Origin: an uncultured Clostridia bacterium
GTDB taxonomy: Bacteria; Bacillota; Clostridia; Christensenellales; Pumilibacteraceae
Assembly: GCA_947175335.1 (NCBI GenBank)
Contig: CAMWMF010000014.1
Span: forward strand, 1 to 48,717
Length of the DNA stretch: 48,717 nucleotides
Direction of reading: 5' to 3'
Position numbers and translations under genes: made by a program. How positions within the stretch are numbered: the first letter of the stretch is position 1; each line of letters starts with the position of its first letter. Below the pieces are notes generated by a model. It was given only the letters and a program-made list of their open reading frames with translations. It was not told where the DNA came from and made no database searches. Of the stretch, positions 28,096 to 37,011 are shown one piece after another.

Positions 28096-28473
28096 ATGGA
28101 CAAAATAGAAGCCGCGCTCACCGCGACGGAGGACAACGCTGCGGCTATACGTGTGCTGAGCAACAAGCTTAGCGAGCAAGCGGAAAAGCTGGACAAGATT
28201 GCACAGCGCTCGCAGGGTATGTTTATGGTCGGTACGGCGATTAGCAGCGGCATAACGTTCGGCGAATTGGAGTCTGACGGCACACGGTGCGTAATGATTT
28301 CGTTTAACGAAAACGTAAAGCAAAAAGTATACTTTTGCCGAAAGGCTATCAGCAGCGGGTATTCGCCTATACTTGTAAGGCTGCCGGAGGGGCGCGGCGA
28401 GCTGACGACCACCGCTTCTACGACGGTGCGTGCGTTTGTATTCGCCTTGGACACCATATACGTCAAATTGTAA
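28096..28473 (+). CDS. phage structural protein with coiled coil and beta domain
   Basis: 125 residues. An N-terminal coiled coil (about 1-38) precedes a beta-rich C-terminal half, a layout common in small trimeric fibre or spike-like proteins. ATG at 28096 after GGGGGATAGT. No family recognised. Confidence 0.6.
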   Translation: MDKIEAALTATEDNAAAIRVLSNKLSEQAEKLDKIAQRSQGMFMVGTAISSGITFGELESDGTRCVMISFNENVKQKVYFCRKAISSGYSPILVRLPEGRGELTTTASTTVRAFVFALDTIYVKL

Positions 28474-28526
28474 CCGCGCGCCCGCATTTGCGGATTAAAT
28501 ATATAAAGGGGGAGAAATGCGCAAGC

Positions 28527-28841
28527 ATGGAGGAAATTATATCGCTTGTAGTTGCCAACGGCATATTTGCGGTGCTGTTTTGCGGGCTGCTCGTGTACGA
28601 GCTGCGCGACAGCCGCAACCGCGAGGACAATTACGAAAAAATTATACATGCGCTTAACGAACGGCTGGGCGCGGTGGAGGACGTAAAAGCCTCCGCCGAG
28701 CAAATCAAGTCCGACGTGGGCGAAATAAAAACGGACGTAAAGCTTCTGCTTATGGGCGGCGAGCACAAAAAACGCGCCGCGGAAAGCGGTGCAAAAAAGC
28801 ATTGCGGAGGCGGACAGTGCGGCGTACAGGCGTCGGCGTAA
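28527..28841 (+). CDS. BhlA/UviB-like holin
   Basis: 104 residues from ATG 28527. It has an N-terminal single TM segment (about 5-23), then DSRNREDNYEKIIHALNERL and a coiled-coil tail, the recognisable pattern of BhlA/UviB bacteriocin-associated holins. The ribosome binding site (AAGGGGGAG) is about 13 nt away, a little long. No endolysin gene accompanies it in the window. The C-terminus carries a Cys/His/Gly-rich CGGGQCG tail overlapping the next small ORF. Confidence 0.72.
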   Translation: MEEIISLVVANGIFAVLFCGLLVYELRDSRNREDNYEKIIHALNERLGAVEDVKASAEQIKSDVGEIKTDVKLLLMGGEHKKRAAESGAKKHCGGGQCGVQASA

Positions 28842-28972
28842 AGCGTCCCGCGCCGTCGCACAAACCGCGGTCGCCGCTTGCAAAGTACGCAGGTACGGAC
28901 ACCTGTCGCGGCGTTATGCGCGCATATGCGCAGTACCGCTACAATCTACTTAAATCGAGGTATGAAAAGTAA
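28817..28972 (+). CDS. small basic protein overlapping the holin gene
   Basis: 51 residues, GTG start at 28817 inside the 3' end of the holin gene with GGAGGCGGA just upstream. The stop TAA overlaps the next gene's ATG (TAATG). Basic N-terminal half, then an Arg/Tyr-rich helix-like C-terminus (MRAYAQYRYNLLKSRYEK). The tight overlaps on both sides and the good binding site argue for a real gene; otherwise 28842-28971 would be an unusually large gap in this cassette. Confidence 0.5.
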   Translation: MRRTGVGVKRPAPSHKPRSPLAKYAGTDTCRGVMRAYAQYRYNLLKSRYEK

Positions 28973-29871
28973 TGGCAAACAATGTTAAAATCAATGAGTC
29001 GCGCGACGAGCTGGAAGACGAGATATCGCGGCTGGAAACCAATTATTCCGCCGCGGTCAAGCCGAGCTTGCCAAAGGTGACTTTGCAGGAAAAAACGTAC
29101 GACCCGCCCGACGACGGCGCGCTCAAAAAGTCGGCGGAAAGCGAGCTTGCTTCCTACCGCGCCGAGGGCGAGAAAAGCATTCGCAGTAGCAGCGAGGCGG
29201 AAAAAACCGAGCTTAACCAAAAGCGCGACGCGTACGAGGGCGCCAAAACCACTGCGGAGGCCGAGCTTGAACGTAGGTACGAAGCGGCGGCGCGCGCCAT
29301 AGACAACGACGTCGTTAAGCGCGGGCTGGCGCGGTCGTCGGTGGCGGCTGTGGAGCGCGGGGCGTTGGAGCGCGAGTATTTGGGACAGACTGCGGCTGTT
29401 GCGCGGGAGTATGCAAACAATATATCCAAGCTGGAATCGGACATTGCCGCTGTGGACAAAAAGCTGCAAACGGCGCTGAACGACTTTAATCTTACCTATG
29501 CCGCCAAGCTGAACAAACGGCTAAACGAGCTCAAAGCAGAACGCGAGCAAAAGCTGCAAGAGGTGATAGAATACAACAACGAGATCAAGCGCAAGCAAGC
29601 TGCGTTGGACAACGACAGGCTTAAAACGGAAAGCGATTTGTACACCGCCGCGCTCGGTCATGAAAAGCAGGAAAACAGCTTGGACGGAGCAGCCAATCAA
29701 CGCCGTGACGAGGTGTACAAGGCGGTGTTCGAGCGTATGGACGCCTTTTTGGGCTCGCTCGATCCTCAGCAGGCGTTTTTGGAAATACGCAACCACTCTA
29801 TGTACCGCCAACATCTTTCCAACTACTACTACAACAGACTGTACGACAAGTACGGGAGAGAGGTAAAATGA
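28972..29871 (+). CDS. long coiled-coil phage protein
   Basis: 299 residues, nearly all charged alpha-helix with long heptad stretches (Glu, Lys, Arg, Ala-rich) and no TM segment. It is followed by a compact C-terminal region rich in Tyr (HLSNYYYNRLYDKYG). It may be an ejection/injection protein or a short internal tail component by position, but no motif identifies it. ATG at 28972 overlaps the preceding stop; its own stop overlaps the next gene (ATGA). Confidence 0.7.
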   Translation: MANNVKINESRDELEDEISRLETNYSAAVKPSLPKVTLQEKTYDPPDDGALKKSAESELASYRAEGEKSIRSSSEAEKTELNQKRDAYEGAKTTAEAELERRYEAAARAIDNDVVKRGLARSSVAAVERGALEREYLGQTAAVAREYANNISKLESDIAAVDKKLQTALNDFNLTYAAKLNKRLNELKAEREQKLQEVIEYNNEIKRKQAALDNDRLKTESDLYTAALGHEKQENSLDGAANQRRDEVYKAVFERMDAFLGSLDPQQAFLEIRNHSMYRQHLSNYYYNRLYDKYGREVK

Positions 29872-30086
29872 TAGAACGGTTAAAAAGCACTTCCTTTTGG
29901 GCGGGGCTTATCGGCGCGGTGTTTCTTATACTTAGCGCGTTCGGTGTGGAAATAGGCGACGAGGTAGCAAGCACGGTGATAAACGGCGTTTGCTCGGCGC
30001 TTATAATGCTGGGTATAGCCGCGCCGCCCGCCAAGGCAAAAGACGGCGAGGACGGCGGCAAGCCTAAATCTGAGGACGAAGAATAA
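29868..30086 (+). CDS. small phage holin-like membrane protein
   Basis: 72 residues. Two hydrophobic segments (about 9-26 and 35-52) precede an acidic/lysine-rich tail (KDGEDGGKPKSEDEE). The order and the SFWAGLIGAVF opening resemble phiLC3-type holins. It is the last gene of the cassette before a strong terminator. A second holin-like protein next to the BhlA-like one is unusual when no endolysin is present. Confidence 0.65.
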   Translation: MIERLKSTSFWAGLIGAVFLILSAFGVEIGDEVASTVINGVCSALIMLGIAAPPAKAKDGEDGGKPKSEDEE

Positions 30087-30094
30087 CAACGGAG

Positions 30095-30135
30095 AAAATG
30101 TCGGTTACGTATATGTGCGTCACCGACATTTTTTC
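30095..30135 (+). terminator. terminator ending the phage cassette
   Basis: Perfect 11-bp stem (30095-30105 with 30122-30132), 16-nt loop, then T residues. Confidence 0.88.
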
Positions 30136-30182
30136 GTGCAAAAAAAATTGCAAAAATGTTTCGCGTTTTTTCTTTGTTATTA

Positions 30183-30211
30183 TTGCTTAATATTACAAAT
30201 TATGCTACAAT
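30183..30211 (+). promoter_or_regulatory. promoter of the phosphorelay genes
   Basis: TTGCTT (30183-30188), 17-nt spacer, TACAAT (30206-30211), in an AT-rich stretch. Confidence 0.65.
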
Positions 30212-30280
30212 GTTACTATGGTGTACTTTATACGGTGAATTATCGCCGTTTGGAGTAAATATCATATTGGTGGAGATAAT

Positions 30281-33200
30281 TTGAACAAGATCAACAGAAA
30301 AATACGCGACGCCGTTATAATAGCGATTACCGTGATTGCAGTCGTGCTTACGGCGGTATTGTATTCTGTTTTTGCGTCCAAGCATATTTATAACGAAAGC
30401 ATAAACCACCTATCCGAAATATACGAGCAAGTTAAAAACGGGTTCGGTCAAAGGATAGAGCTTAACCGCAAGATGCTCAAAAGCTGGCAACAATACATAG
30501 ACGAAATTGTAAACGACATGAACGGCGACGATAAAGATAAAAGCGATAAGCGCCGCGAGGAGCTCGAAAATTTTTTTGCGTCGCAAATAAATGAGTTTGA
30601 TTTTTCGGCGTGCTATTTTGTCGGCAAAGAAGTTACGGATTACGATGTTCCCGATTACGCGCACAAAGTTCAGGTCAAGAGGGTAACGGTTGACGAAGAG
30701 GGCAATGCGGCAATCGGCGACGAGGAAAGCATGCGCGTACGGCGCAGTGTGGAAGAGCTGTTAACAGACGACACTTGCGGCGTGGTAGGCTTTTATGACG
30801 ACGGCAGCGAAAAGACGATGCCGGAGTTTATGATGTTTGCCGTAAAGACCACACCCAATACCATTGACGGCTTTGAATACAACGCTATTGCCGTAAGCTT
30901 TAAAACGGGAGATTTCAGCGGGCTGTTGGAGGTTTCCACCTTCGGCAAGGCGGGCATATGCTACGTTACGCGCCCCAACGGATTGATACTTGCGCGCTCG
31001 GGCGGCAAGAGCGAAATAATGGGCAACTATCTGGATTTTTTAAAGTCGGACGAGTGCGAAATCACTCACGCCACAGCGGAGCAGATAGAGCGCGATTGGG
31101 GCGAGCAAAAGTCCGGTTCTTGCATTATTACAAGAGACGGCGTGGAGTACTATCTTACGTATTTGCCCGTGGAGTTCGGCGATTGGATGCTTTTGGGTCT
31201 TTCGCCCACCGATACGGTAAACAGCAGTATGAGCTGGTTCCGCACCGTCACGCTTATCGTTATGATTTCCATATTTGCGTTTGTCGCTGTCGTTATAACG
31301 GTTATCATAATACTTAACAACCGCCACAGGATTCACGAATCGAAGCTGGAAACGGAGTCGCGCGAGCGGCTGCTCAATGTTTTGTCGCTCAATACCAACA
31401 ACATATTCGTAATGTTTTCGCCCGATACTTTCGAGGCGGAATATATAAGCGCCAACACCGAAAAGGTTTTGGGCTTGGATATGCAGACCATACGCAGCGA
31501 CGTTCGCTCCATTCTTCAAGCCGCGGTGGATGAGCATACGCCGTTTACTACCGAAGGGCTGAAAGCCTTGGGCAACGGCAACGCGTGGGAAAGCGATATA
31601 CAGCTTAAAAACGCCAAGACGGGCGATACGTATTGGTTCCGCGCGACGCTGTATCATTCCAAAACGGAAAGAGCCGAAAAATGCATACTCGTATTTTCCG
31701 ACAATACCAAGGATAGGGAATTGCGCGGCAGCTTGGAGGAGGCGTTGGAGCTTGCCAAAAGCGCCAACGAGGCCAAGAGCCATTTCCTTTCCAATATGTC
31801 GCACGACATTCGCACGCCTATGAACGCCATAATAGGCTACGCCACGTTGCTTGCAAAGGACGCGGACAACGCGGAGCGCGTGCGCGAATACACGCATAAA
31901 ATCACTTACTCCGGTCAGCACCTTCTCAGCCTTATCAACGACATTTTGGACATGAGCAAGATAGAGAGCGGCAAAACCTCGCTTAATATCGAAGCGTTTT
32001 GTTTGCCCGAGTTTGTGGAAGAGCTGTATTCGATGATAGTTTCGCAAACCAATGCCAAACAGCAAAGCTTTGACGTCCACACCAAGGGCACGCTGCCCGA
32101 GTTTGTTTTGGGCGACAAAATGCGGCTTAATCAAATACTGTTGAACATTCTTTCCAATGCGGTCAAGTACACGCCGACGGGCGGCAAGATAAACCTGCGC
32201 GTGGAAACGTTAAAGCAACAGGTACACAACCACGCTCATATCAAGTTTACTATCGAGGATAACGGCTTAGGCATGAGCGAGGAGTACGTCAAAACGATAT
32301 TCGAGCCGTTCAGCCGCGAAACGACAGCGGTTACTAAAAACATTCAGGGCACCGGTCTCGGCATGGCTATCACAAAAAATATAGTCGATCTTATGGGCGG
32401 CGTTATTTCTGTGGAAAGCGCGCAAGGCAAGGGTAGTAAGTTTACCGTCGAGTTGGAGCTTGCCGTTGCCGACGTCGGGCAAGAGGAAGAAGATTTTTGG
32501 CTTAAACACAACGTTACGCGCGTGCTTGTCGTGGACGATGAGGAAGACGTGTGTATTGACATCAAGGAGCTTATGGCGGATACCGGCGTGGTAATAGATT
32601 ACAAGCTTAACGGCAAGGACGCCGTAAGGGCTGTGGAGCGCGCGGTTGCCAGAAGGCAGGAGTACAATATCGTCCTAATCGATTGGAAAATGCCGGAAAT
32701 GGACGGTGTGGAAACGGCGCGGCGCATACGCAATAAAGTGGGACGCGAAATACCGATAATCGTGCTTACTTCGTTCGATTTCGAGGACGTGGAGGATGAG
32801 GCGAAGGATGCGGGCATAGACTTATTCCTGTCCAAACCGTTCTTTGTGTCCAACTTCCGCCGCGCGGTAACGCAAATAAACGCGAACGGCGCGGAAGCGG
32901 AAATAGCGCCCGTACAGGACGAAATTTCCATAGACGGATTAAAGGTGCTTGCCGCCGAGGACAACGAGATAAACGTGGAAATCCTAACCGAGCTGTTGGA
33001 TATAGAGGGCGTTACTTGCGACGTCGCTACCAACGGCAGGGAAGTGCTGGAAATGTTCGAGGCGTCTGCGCCAGGACAGTACGACGTTATATTTATGGAT
33101 ATTCAAATGCCGATAATGGACGGATACGAGGCCACGCGCTTGATACGCGCATGTTCGCACGAAAGGGCAAAGACGATTCCCATTATCGCAATGACGGCTA

Positions 33201-33325
33201 ACGCGTTCGACGACGACGTAAAAGCGGCGCTGGAATCGGGCATGAACGCCCACCTCGCCAAGCCCGTAGATATGAGCAAGCTTAAACAGCTTGTGGCAAA
33301 ATATGTTCTTAAAAAGGATGAGTAA
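30281..33325 (+). CDS. hybrid sensor histidine kinase with two receiver domains
   Basis: 1014 residues. TM1 (about 9-33), an extracytoplasmic sensor of about 280 residues with a Cache-like look, TM2 (about 320-345), a PAS-like domain, and HisKA with SHDIRTPMN (phospho-accepting His508). HATPase_c follows with DNGLGM and GTGLGM, then receiver 1 (Asp801 in LIDWKMPEMDG) and receiver 2 (Asp940 in FMDIQMPIMDG). Both receivers keep the DD, Thr/Ser and KP residues. It phosphorylates itself on sensing an external signal and passes phosphate through its receivers, probably to the separate Hpt protein. TTG start after GGAG. Its stop lies 3 bases from the next gene. Confidence 0.93.
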   Translation: MNKINRKIRDAVIIAITVIAVVLTAVLYSVFASKHIYNESINHLSEIYEQVKNGFGQRIELNRKMLKSWQQYIDEIVNDMNGDDKDKSDKRREELENFFASQINEFDFSACYFVGKEVTDYDVPDYAHKVQVKRVTVDEEGNAAIGDEESMRVRRSVEELLTDDTCGVVGFYDDGSEKTMPEFMMFAVKTTPNTIDGFEYNAIAVSFKTGDFSGLLEVSTFGKAGICYVTRPNGLILARSGGKSEIMGNYLDFLKSDECEITHATAEQIERDWGEQKSGSCIITRDGVEYYLTYLPVEFGDWMLLGLSPTDTVNSSMSWFRTVTLIVMISIFAFVAVVITVIIILNNRHRIHESKLETESRERLLNVLSLNTNNIFVMFSPDTFEAEYISANTEKVLGLDMQTIRSDVRSILQAAVDEHTPFTTEGLKALGNGNAWESDIQLKNAKTGDTYWFRATLYHSKTERAEKCILVFSDNTKDRELRGSLEEALELAKSANEAKSHFLSNMSHDIRTPMNAIIGYATLLAKDADNAERVREYTHKITYSGQHLLSLINDILDMSKIESGKTSLNIEAFCLPEFVEELYSMIVSQTNAKQQSFDVHTKGTLPEFVLGDKMRLNQILLNILSNAVKYTPTGGKINLRVETLKQQVHNHAHIKFTIEDNGLGMSEEYVKTIFEPFSRETTAVTKNIQGTGLGMAITKNIVDLMGGVISVESAQGKGSKFTVELELAVADVGQEEEDFWLKHNVTRVLVVDDEEDVCIDIKELMADTGVVIDYKLNGKDAVRAVERAVARRQEYNIVLIDWKMPEMDGVETARRIRNKVGREIPIIVLTSFDFEDVEDEAKDAGIDLFLSKPFFVSNFRRAVTQINANGAEAEIAPVQDEISIDGLKVLAAEDNEINVEILTELLDIEGVTCDVATNGREVLEMFEASAPGQYDVIFMDIQMPIMDGYEATRLIRACSHERAKTIPIIAMTANAFDDDVKAALESGMNAHLAKPVDMSKLKQLVAKYVLKKDE

Positions 33326-33328
33326 ACA

Positions 33329-35386
33329 ATGGCCAACAAATCAACAAAGTCAAAAAAGACTATACTTATCGTAGACGACTCCGAGCTCAACCGTTCGCTG
33401 CTCTCAGATATGCTGTTTGACGACTTCAATATCATCGAGGCGGAGGACGGCACGGAAGCCGTAATGATTTTGCAGGAGCGCGAGCTGGAAATATCGCTTA
33501 TACTGCTCGACATTGTTATGCCCAATATGGACGGCTTCGAAGTGCTGGCAATGATGAATAAGAAGGGCTGGATCAATACCATACCCGTAATTATGATATC
33601 TGCGGAAACGGGTTCTGCGTACATCGACAGGGCGTACGACTTGGGCGCCGTCGATTACATAAGCCGTCCGTTTGACGAGCGTACCGTTAAGCACCGCGTT
33701 ATGAGCAACTTTATGCTGGCGCTCAAACAAAAGGAAATGGCGGATATCCTGTCCGAGCAGGTTTATGCCCGCGAGCGCGACAGCCGCTTGATGGTAGAAA
33801 TCCTTTCGCACATAGTCGAGTTTCGTAACGGCGAGAGCGGCATGCACATACTGCACGTCAGCACGTTTACCGAAATGATACTTAAACACCTAATGCTCAT
33901 CACCGACAAATACAATCTGTCCAAGGCCGACATCAAGGTTATAGTCAACGCGTCGGCGCTGCACGACATAGGAAAAATGTCGGTGCCCGAAAATATCCTG
34001 AACAAGCCCGGACGACTTACACAGGAGGAGTTCGAGATAATGAAGTGCCACGCGGCCGAGGGTGCGAAATTGCTTGCCGATATTCCGTACCGCAACAACG
34101 AAACGCTTATCCGCGTAGGCGAGCAGATTTGCCGTTGGCATCACGAGCGCTGGGACGGCAGGGGTTATCCGGACGGGCTTAAAGAGGACGAGATTCCCAT
34201 CGGCGCGCAGGTGGTTGCGCTTGCCGACGTGTACGACGCGCTCACCAGTAAACGCGTATACAAGCCCGGATTTACCCACGAAAAGGCGGTGGAAATGATA
34301 CAGAACGGCGAGTGCGGCGCATTCAACCCGTTGATACTTCAATGCTTGGACGACATAAAAGACGACCTTAGAAGCGCTTTGCATATGGAGTCGCCCAGTC
34401 AAAACTTGGATCGCGGCACGCGCGCCAACGTGGAGGATATACTCAAAACCTCGGGCGGCGACGTGTCCAACCGTACGGTGCGCTTGCTCGAGCATGAGCG
34501 TATGAAGTTCAGCTTCTATGCCAGTCTTTCCCGCGAGGTCATGTTCGAATACGTAAGCTCACCGGAGATGATATTGCTTACCGATTACAGCTCCGAATAC
34601 TTGGAGCTGCCCGAAAAAATACTCAATCCCGCGGAAAGCGAATTCGGCTCGCGCGTGTTCAACAGAAAGGACTTCGACCAGCTGCTGACGCGCGTTAAAA
34701 ATTCCACGCCCGAATCGCCGATGGTGGAGGGTAAATATTTGCTCAATATTCGCGGCGAACAAAAGTGGAACAAGGTTATTGTACGCGCGTTGTGGAGCAA
34801 CGACGGCGAACAGCCCGAATTCGAGGGTGCGCTGGGCAAGTGCATAGACATCACCGAGGAAACGGAAGAGATTCAGCAGCTCGAAGTGCTTGCGGATAGG
34901 GATCAAATAACCAACCTATTCAACGCCCGCGCCGCCAAACGCAAAATAAGCAAAAGGCTTGCCGCGCAAAGCGACAAGCTGTACGCGCTCGTGTTCTTCG
35001 ACTTGGACAATCTTAAAAAGGCTAACGACAAGCACGGACACTTATTCGGCAACGAGCTTATAATGGCGATAGCCGACCGTATGCTTAGCAACACCCGTTC
35101 GTCGGATATTTGCGCACGGTTCGGCGGCGACGAGTTCGTCATATTTATGCAGTACAAGGATAAGCACCAGATAGACCGTATATTTAATTGCCTTACCAAG
35201 GATCTTAACGGCTTCCCCGTAAGCGTGAGCATGGGTATAGCGCTGTCCAATGAATGCAACGGCGACTACGACAAGCTGTTGCACATGGCAGACCAAGCGG
35301 CGTACTCGGTCAAGTACGGCGGAAAAAACTCGTACAAGTTTTTCAGCGAGCTTACCGGTAACGGCGGCGGACTGCTGAACAATTAA
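33329..35386 (+). CDS. response regulator with HD-GYP and GGDEF domains
   Basis: 685 residues. Receiver domain (Asp61 in LLDIVMPNMDG; the usual KPF is SRPF, with Arg113), HD-GYP phosphodiesterase (His212-Asp213, HHERWDGRGYPDG near 280), a PAS-like segment (about 400-510) and a GGDEF domain with intact GGDEF at 599-603. It should both break down and make cyclic di-GMP, with the receiver choosing the output. HD-GYP with GGDEF in one chain is known but less common than EAL-GGDEF. Three bases after the kinase gene, so surely cotranscribed. The stop abuts an AATTAAGAATT repeat. Confidence 0.93.
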   Translation: MANKSTKSKKTILIVDDSELNRSLLSDMLFDDFNIIEAEDGTEAVMILQERELEISLILLDIVMPNMDGFEVLAMMNKKGWINTIPVIMISAETGSAYIDRAYDLGAVDYISRPFDERTVKHRVMSNFMLALKQKEMADILSEQVYARERDSRLMVEILSHIVEFRNGESGMHILHVSTFTEMILKHLMLITDKYNLSKADIKVIVNASALHDIGKMSVPENILNKPGRLTQEEFEIMKCHAAEGAKLLADIPYRNNETLIRVGEQICRWHHERWDGRGYPDGLKEDEIPIGAQVVALADVYDALTSKRVYKPGFTHEKAVEMIQNGECGAFNPLILQCLDDIKDDLRSALHMESPSQNLDRGTRANVEDILKTSGGDVSNRTVRLLEHERMKFSFYASLSREVMFEYVSSPEMILLTDYSSEYLELPEKILNPAESEFGSRVFNRKDFDQLLTRVKNSTPESPMVEGKYLLNIRGEQKWNKVIVRALWSNDGEQPEFEGALGKCIDITEETEEIQQLEVLADRDQITNLFNARAAKRKISKRLAAQSDKLYALVFFDLDNLKKANDKHGHLFGNELIMAIADRMLSNTRSSDICARFGGDEFVIFMQYKDKHQIDRIFNCLTKDLNGFPVSVSMGIALSNECNGDYDKLLHMADQAAYSVKYGGKNSYKFFSELTGNGGGLLNN

Positions 35387-35488
35387 TTAAGAATTAATAG
35401 TGAAGAGTGAAGAGGTAAAAGGATTAAATTTAAGAATATCATTCAACCTATTCACTTTTACTTATTACTTTAACCGGAGGTTATTATT

Positions 35489-35842
35489 ATGACAGTAGAA
35501 GAATGCTATGAAAAAATGGGCGGCGACTATGCCGACGTTACAAGCAGGCTGCGCACCGACGAGCGCATCAAACGGTTTTTGTTAAAGGTAGTGGACGACG
35601 CCAGCTTTAACAATCTTTGCGAAAATCTCGCCGCGCACAACATAGAGGAAGCGTTCCGCGCCGCGCATACGTTAAAGGGCGTATGCTCCAACTTATCGCT
35701 TACCATGCTGTTTCACTCGGCAAGCGCTATTACCGAGGTGCTTCGCGGCAAAACAGAGTACAGCGCGGAGTTCGAGCCGTATTTGGAAAGGGTAAAAGAG
35801 GACTACATAGTCACTATGGAGTGCATAAAAAAATTGGATTAG
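35489..35842 (+). CDS. histidine phosphotransfer (Hpt) protein
   Basis: 117 residues, all helical. The Hpt motif AAHTLKGVCSNL is visible with phospho-accepting His60. It would carry phosphate between the receivers of the hybrid kinase and the REC domain of the HD-GYP/GGDEF protein. GGAGG lies before the ATG. The 102-nt gap from the upstream gene contains repeat-like AT-rich sequence but no terminator. Confidence 0.92.
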   Translation: MTVEECYEKMGGDYADVTSRLRTDERIKRFLLKVVDDASFNNLCENLAAHNIEEAFRAAHTLKGVCSNLSLTMLFHSASAITEVLRGKTEYSAEFEPYLERVKEDYIVTMECIKKLD

Positions 35843-35864
35843 TCATTTTACCTGCGCAAAAAAG

Positions 35865-35893
35865 TTTACAATTTGCAGGCGCTGTGTTATAAT
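35865..35893 (+). promoter_or_regulatory. sigma-A promoter for the 35924 gene and mscL
   Basis: TTTACA (35865-35870), 17-nt spacer, TATAAT (35888-35893). Confidence 0.75.
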
Positions 35894-35923
35894 ACGGCAA
35901 GATGTTCGTATAGGTAAAGGTCT

Positions 35924-36157
35924 ATGTCCAAAAAAAGCGAATTGTTAAAGAAAATAAAAGAAAGCGAAGCCGAGCTCGACATGCTGGAACAAAAACGTTT
36001 GCGGTCGATGTCGGAATTTATCGTGGCGCTTATCAATCACGAAACACCCACGGACGAGGATGTGGAATACTTCAAAACGTTCTCTGGGCTGATAGACTTG
36101 GAGCGCGAAAATTTACGCCTACTCAACGAGGAGTTGGATAGGCTTACCAAAAGGTAA
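35924..36157 (+). CDS. small coiled-coil protein
   Basis: 77 residues, charged and helical ([19 protein letters not shown]). No known domain. ATG at 35924, preceded by AGGTAAAGG. It lies 34 bases before mscL and probably shares its transcript. Confidence 0.65.
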   Translation: MSKKSELLKKIKESEAELDMLEQKRLRSMSEFIVALINHETPTDEDVEYFKTFSGLIDLERENLRLLNEELDRLTKR

Positions 36158-36191
36158 TTCACCGCAAGGTAAAAATAAAAAGAGGTACATT

Positions 36192-36755
36192 ATGAAAAAG
36201 TTTTTCAAGGAATTCAAGGAATTCATAACCCGCGGCAACGTTATCGATCTTGCCGTAGGTATGATTATCGGCGCGGCGTTCACCGCTATCGTGACGGCGC
36301 TGGTCAACGGCGTTTTTACACCGCTCATCAACGCCATACCGATGGGCGATATGTCGGGACTTATCACCATGCTCGTTGCCAAGGACGCAAACGGCGTGGT
36401 TACATCCGATCCTGCGTTAATCGATATGTCTAAGTCCGTATTTATCAACTGGGGCGAGCTCATTATGGCTGTAATCAGCTTCCTCATCACCGCAATGGTA
36501 CTGTTCCTTATCATCAAGGCAATCAACACAGTACGCTCCAATGCCGAAAAGCTCAAAGGCGCTAAGATCGACAAGCAGCTCAAAGCCGAGCTTAAAGCCA
36601 AGGGCATGAACAAAAAGCAGATGATAGAATACGTAGCCGCTCAGCAGGCAGAGGAAGAAGCCAAAGCCAAGGCGGAAGCGGAAGCCAACAAGCCCGAAAC
36701 CGCCGAGCAAATCCTCGCCGAAATCCGCGAGCTGCTCAAAGCCCAACAAAAATAA
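36192..36755 (+). CDS. mscL: large-conductance mechanosensitive channel
   Basis: 187 residues against about 130-150 for most MscL. It relieves turgor on hypo-osmotic shock as a pentameric pore. TM1 is in [20 protein letters not shown] (about 14-33), and TM2 lies at about 94-118. The loop between them is longer than usual. The C-terminal helical bundle is extended by a Lys/Ala/Glu-rich coiled tail of about 50 residues. AGAGGTAC before the ATG. Followed by a strong terminator. Confidence 0.95.
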   Translation: MKKFFKEFKEFITRGNVIDLAVGMIIGAAFTAIVTALVNGVFTPLINAIPMGDMSGLITMLVAKDANGVVTSDPALIDMSKSVFINWGELIMAVISFLITAMVLFLIIKAINTVRSNAEKLKGAKIDKQLKAELKAKGMNKKQMIEYVAAQQAEEEAKAKAEAEANKPETAEQILAEIRELLKAQQK

Positions 36756-36761
36756 GTACAT

Positions 36762-36792
36762 AAAAATCCGTCACATAGTGACGGATTTTTTG
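36762..36792 (+). terminator. intrinsic terminator after mscL
   Basis: 13-bp stem (36762-36774 with 36778-36790), ATA loop and T-run. Confidence 0.92.
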
Positions 36793-36796
36793 TTTG

Positions 36797-37005
36797 TTAG
36801 TGAATAGATAATAGTGAATAATGACGGACTGTGGCTTCGCCGCCCTTATTAGAGTGATGACCTTCCCCGTGGGAGAAGGGGGACCGCGTAAGCGGTGGAT
36901 GAGGGGCGACCTAATGCGGCGCAGCCGCCCATCATTTCAAGCGAAGCATCCGACTCATATACGTCGTAGCCGTGACGTCGGTTTCGTTCGCATTCCTAAT
37001 TATAA
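36797..37005. repeat. composite non-coding repeat region, including MITE core copy C
   Basis: 36823-36856 repeats the GGACTG...CGCCCTTATTAGAGT core found at 20.19 and 24.07 kb. It is followed by a CCTTCCCC-GTGGGAGAA-GGGG hairpin and a GACCGCGTAAGCGGTGGATG unit, which resembles a REP-like repeat common in gut bacterial genomes. The 72-residue ORF read across it has no support as a gene. Confidence 0.65.
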
Positions 37006-37011
37006 CAGTCC

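Noticed and set aside
27054-28883. 609-residue minus-strand ORF across the phage tail genes
   Set aside because: Covers several well-supported plus-strand genes with overlapping starts and stops; no family resemblance.
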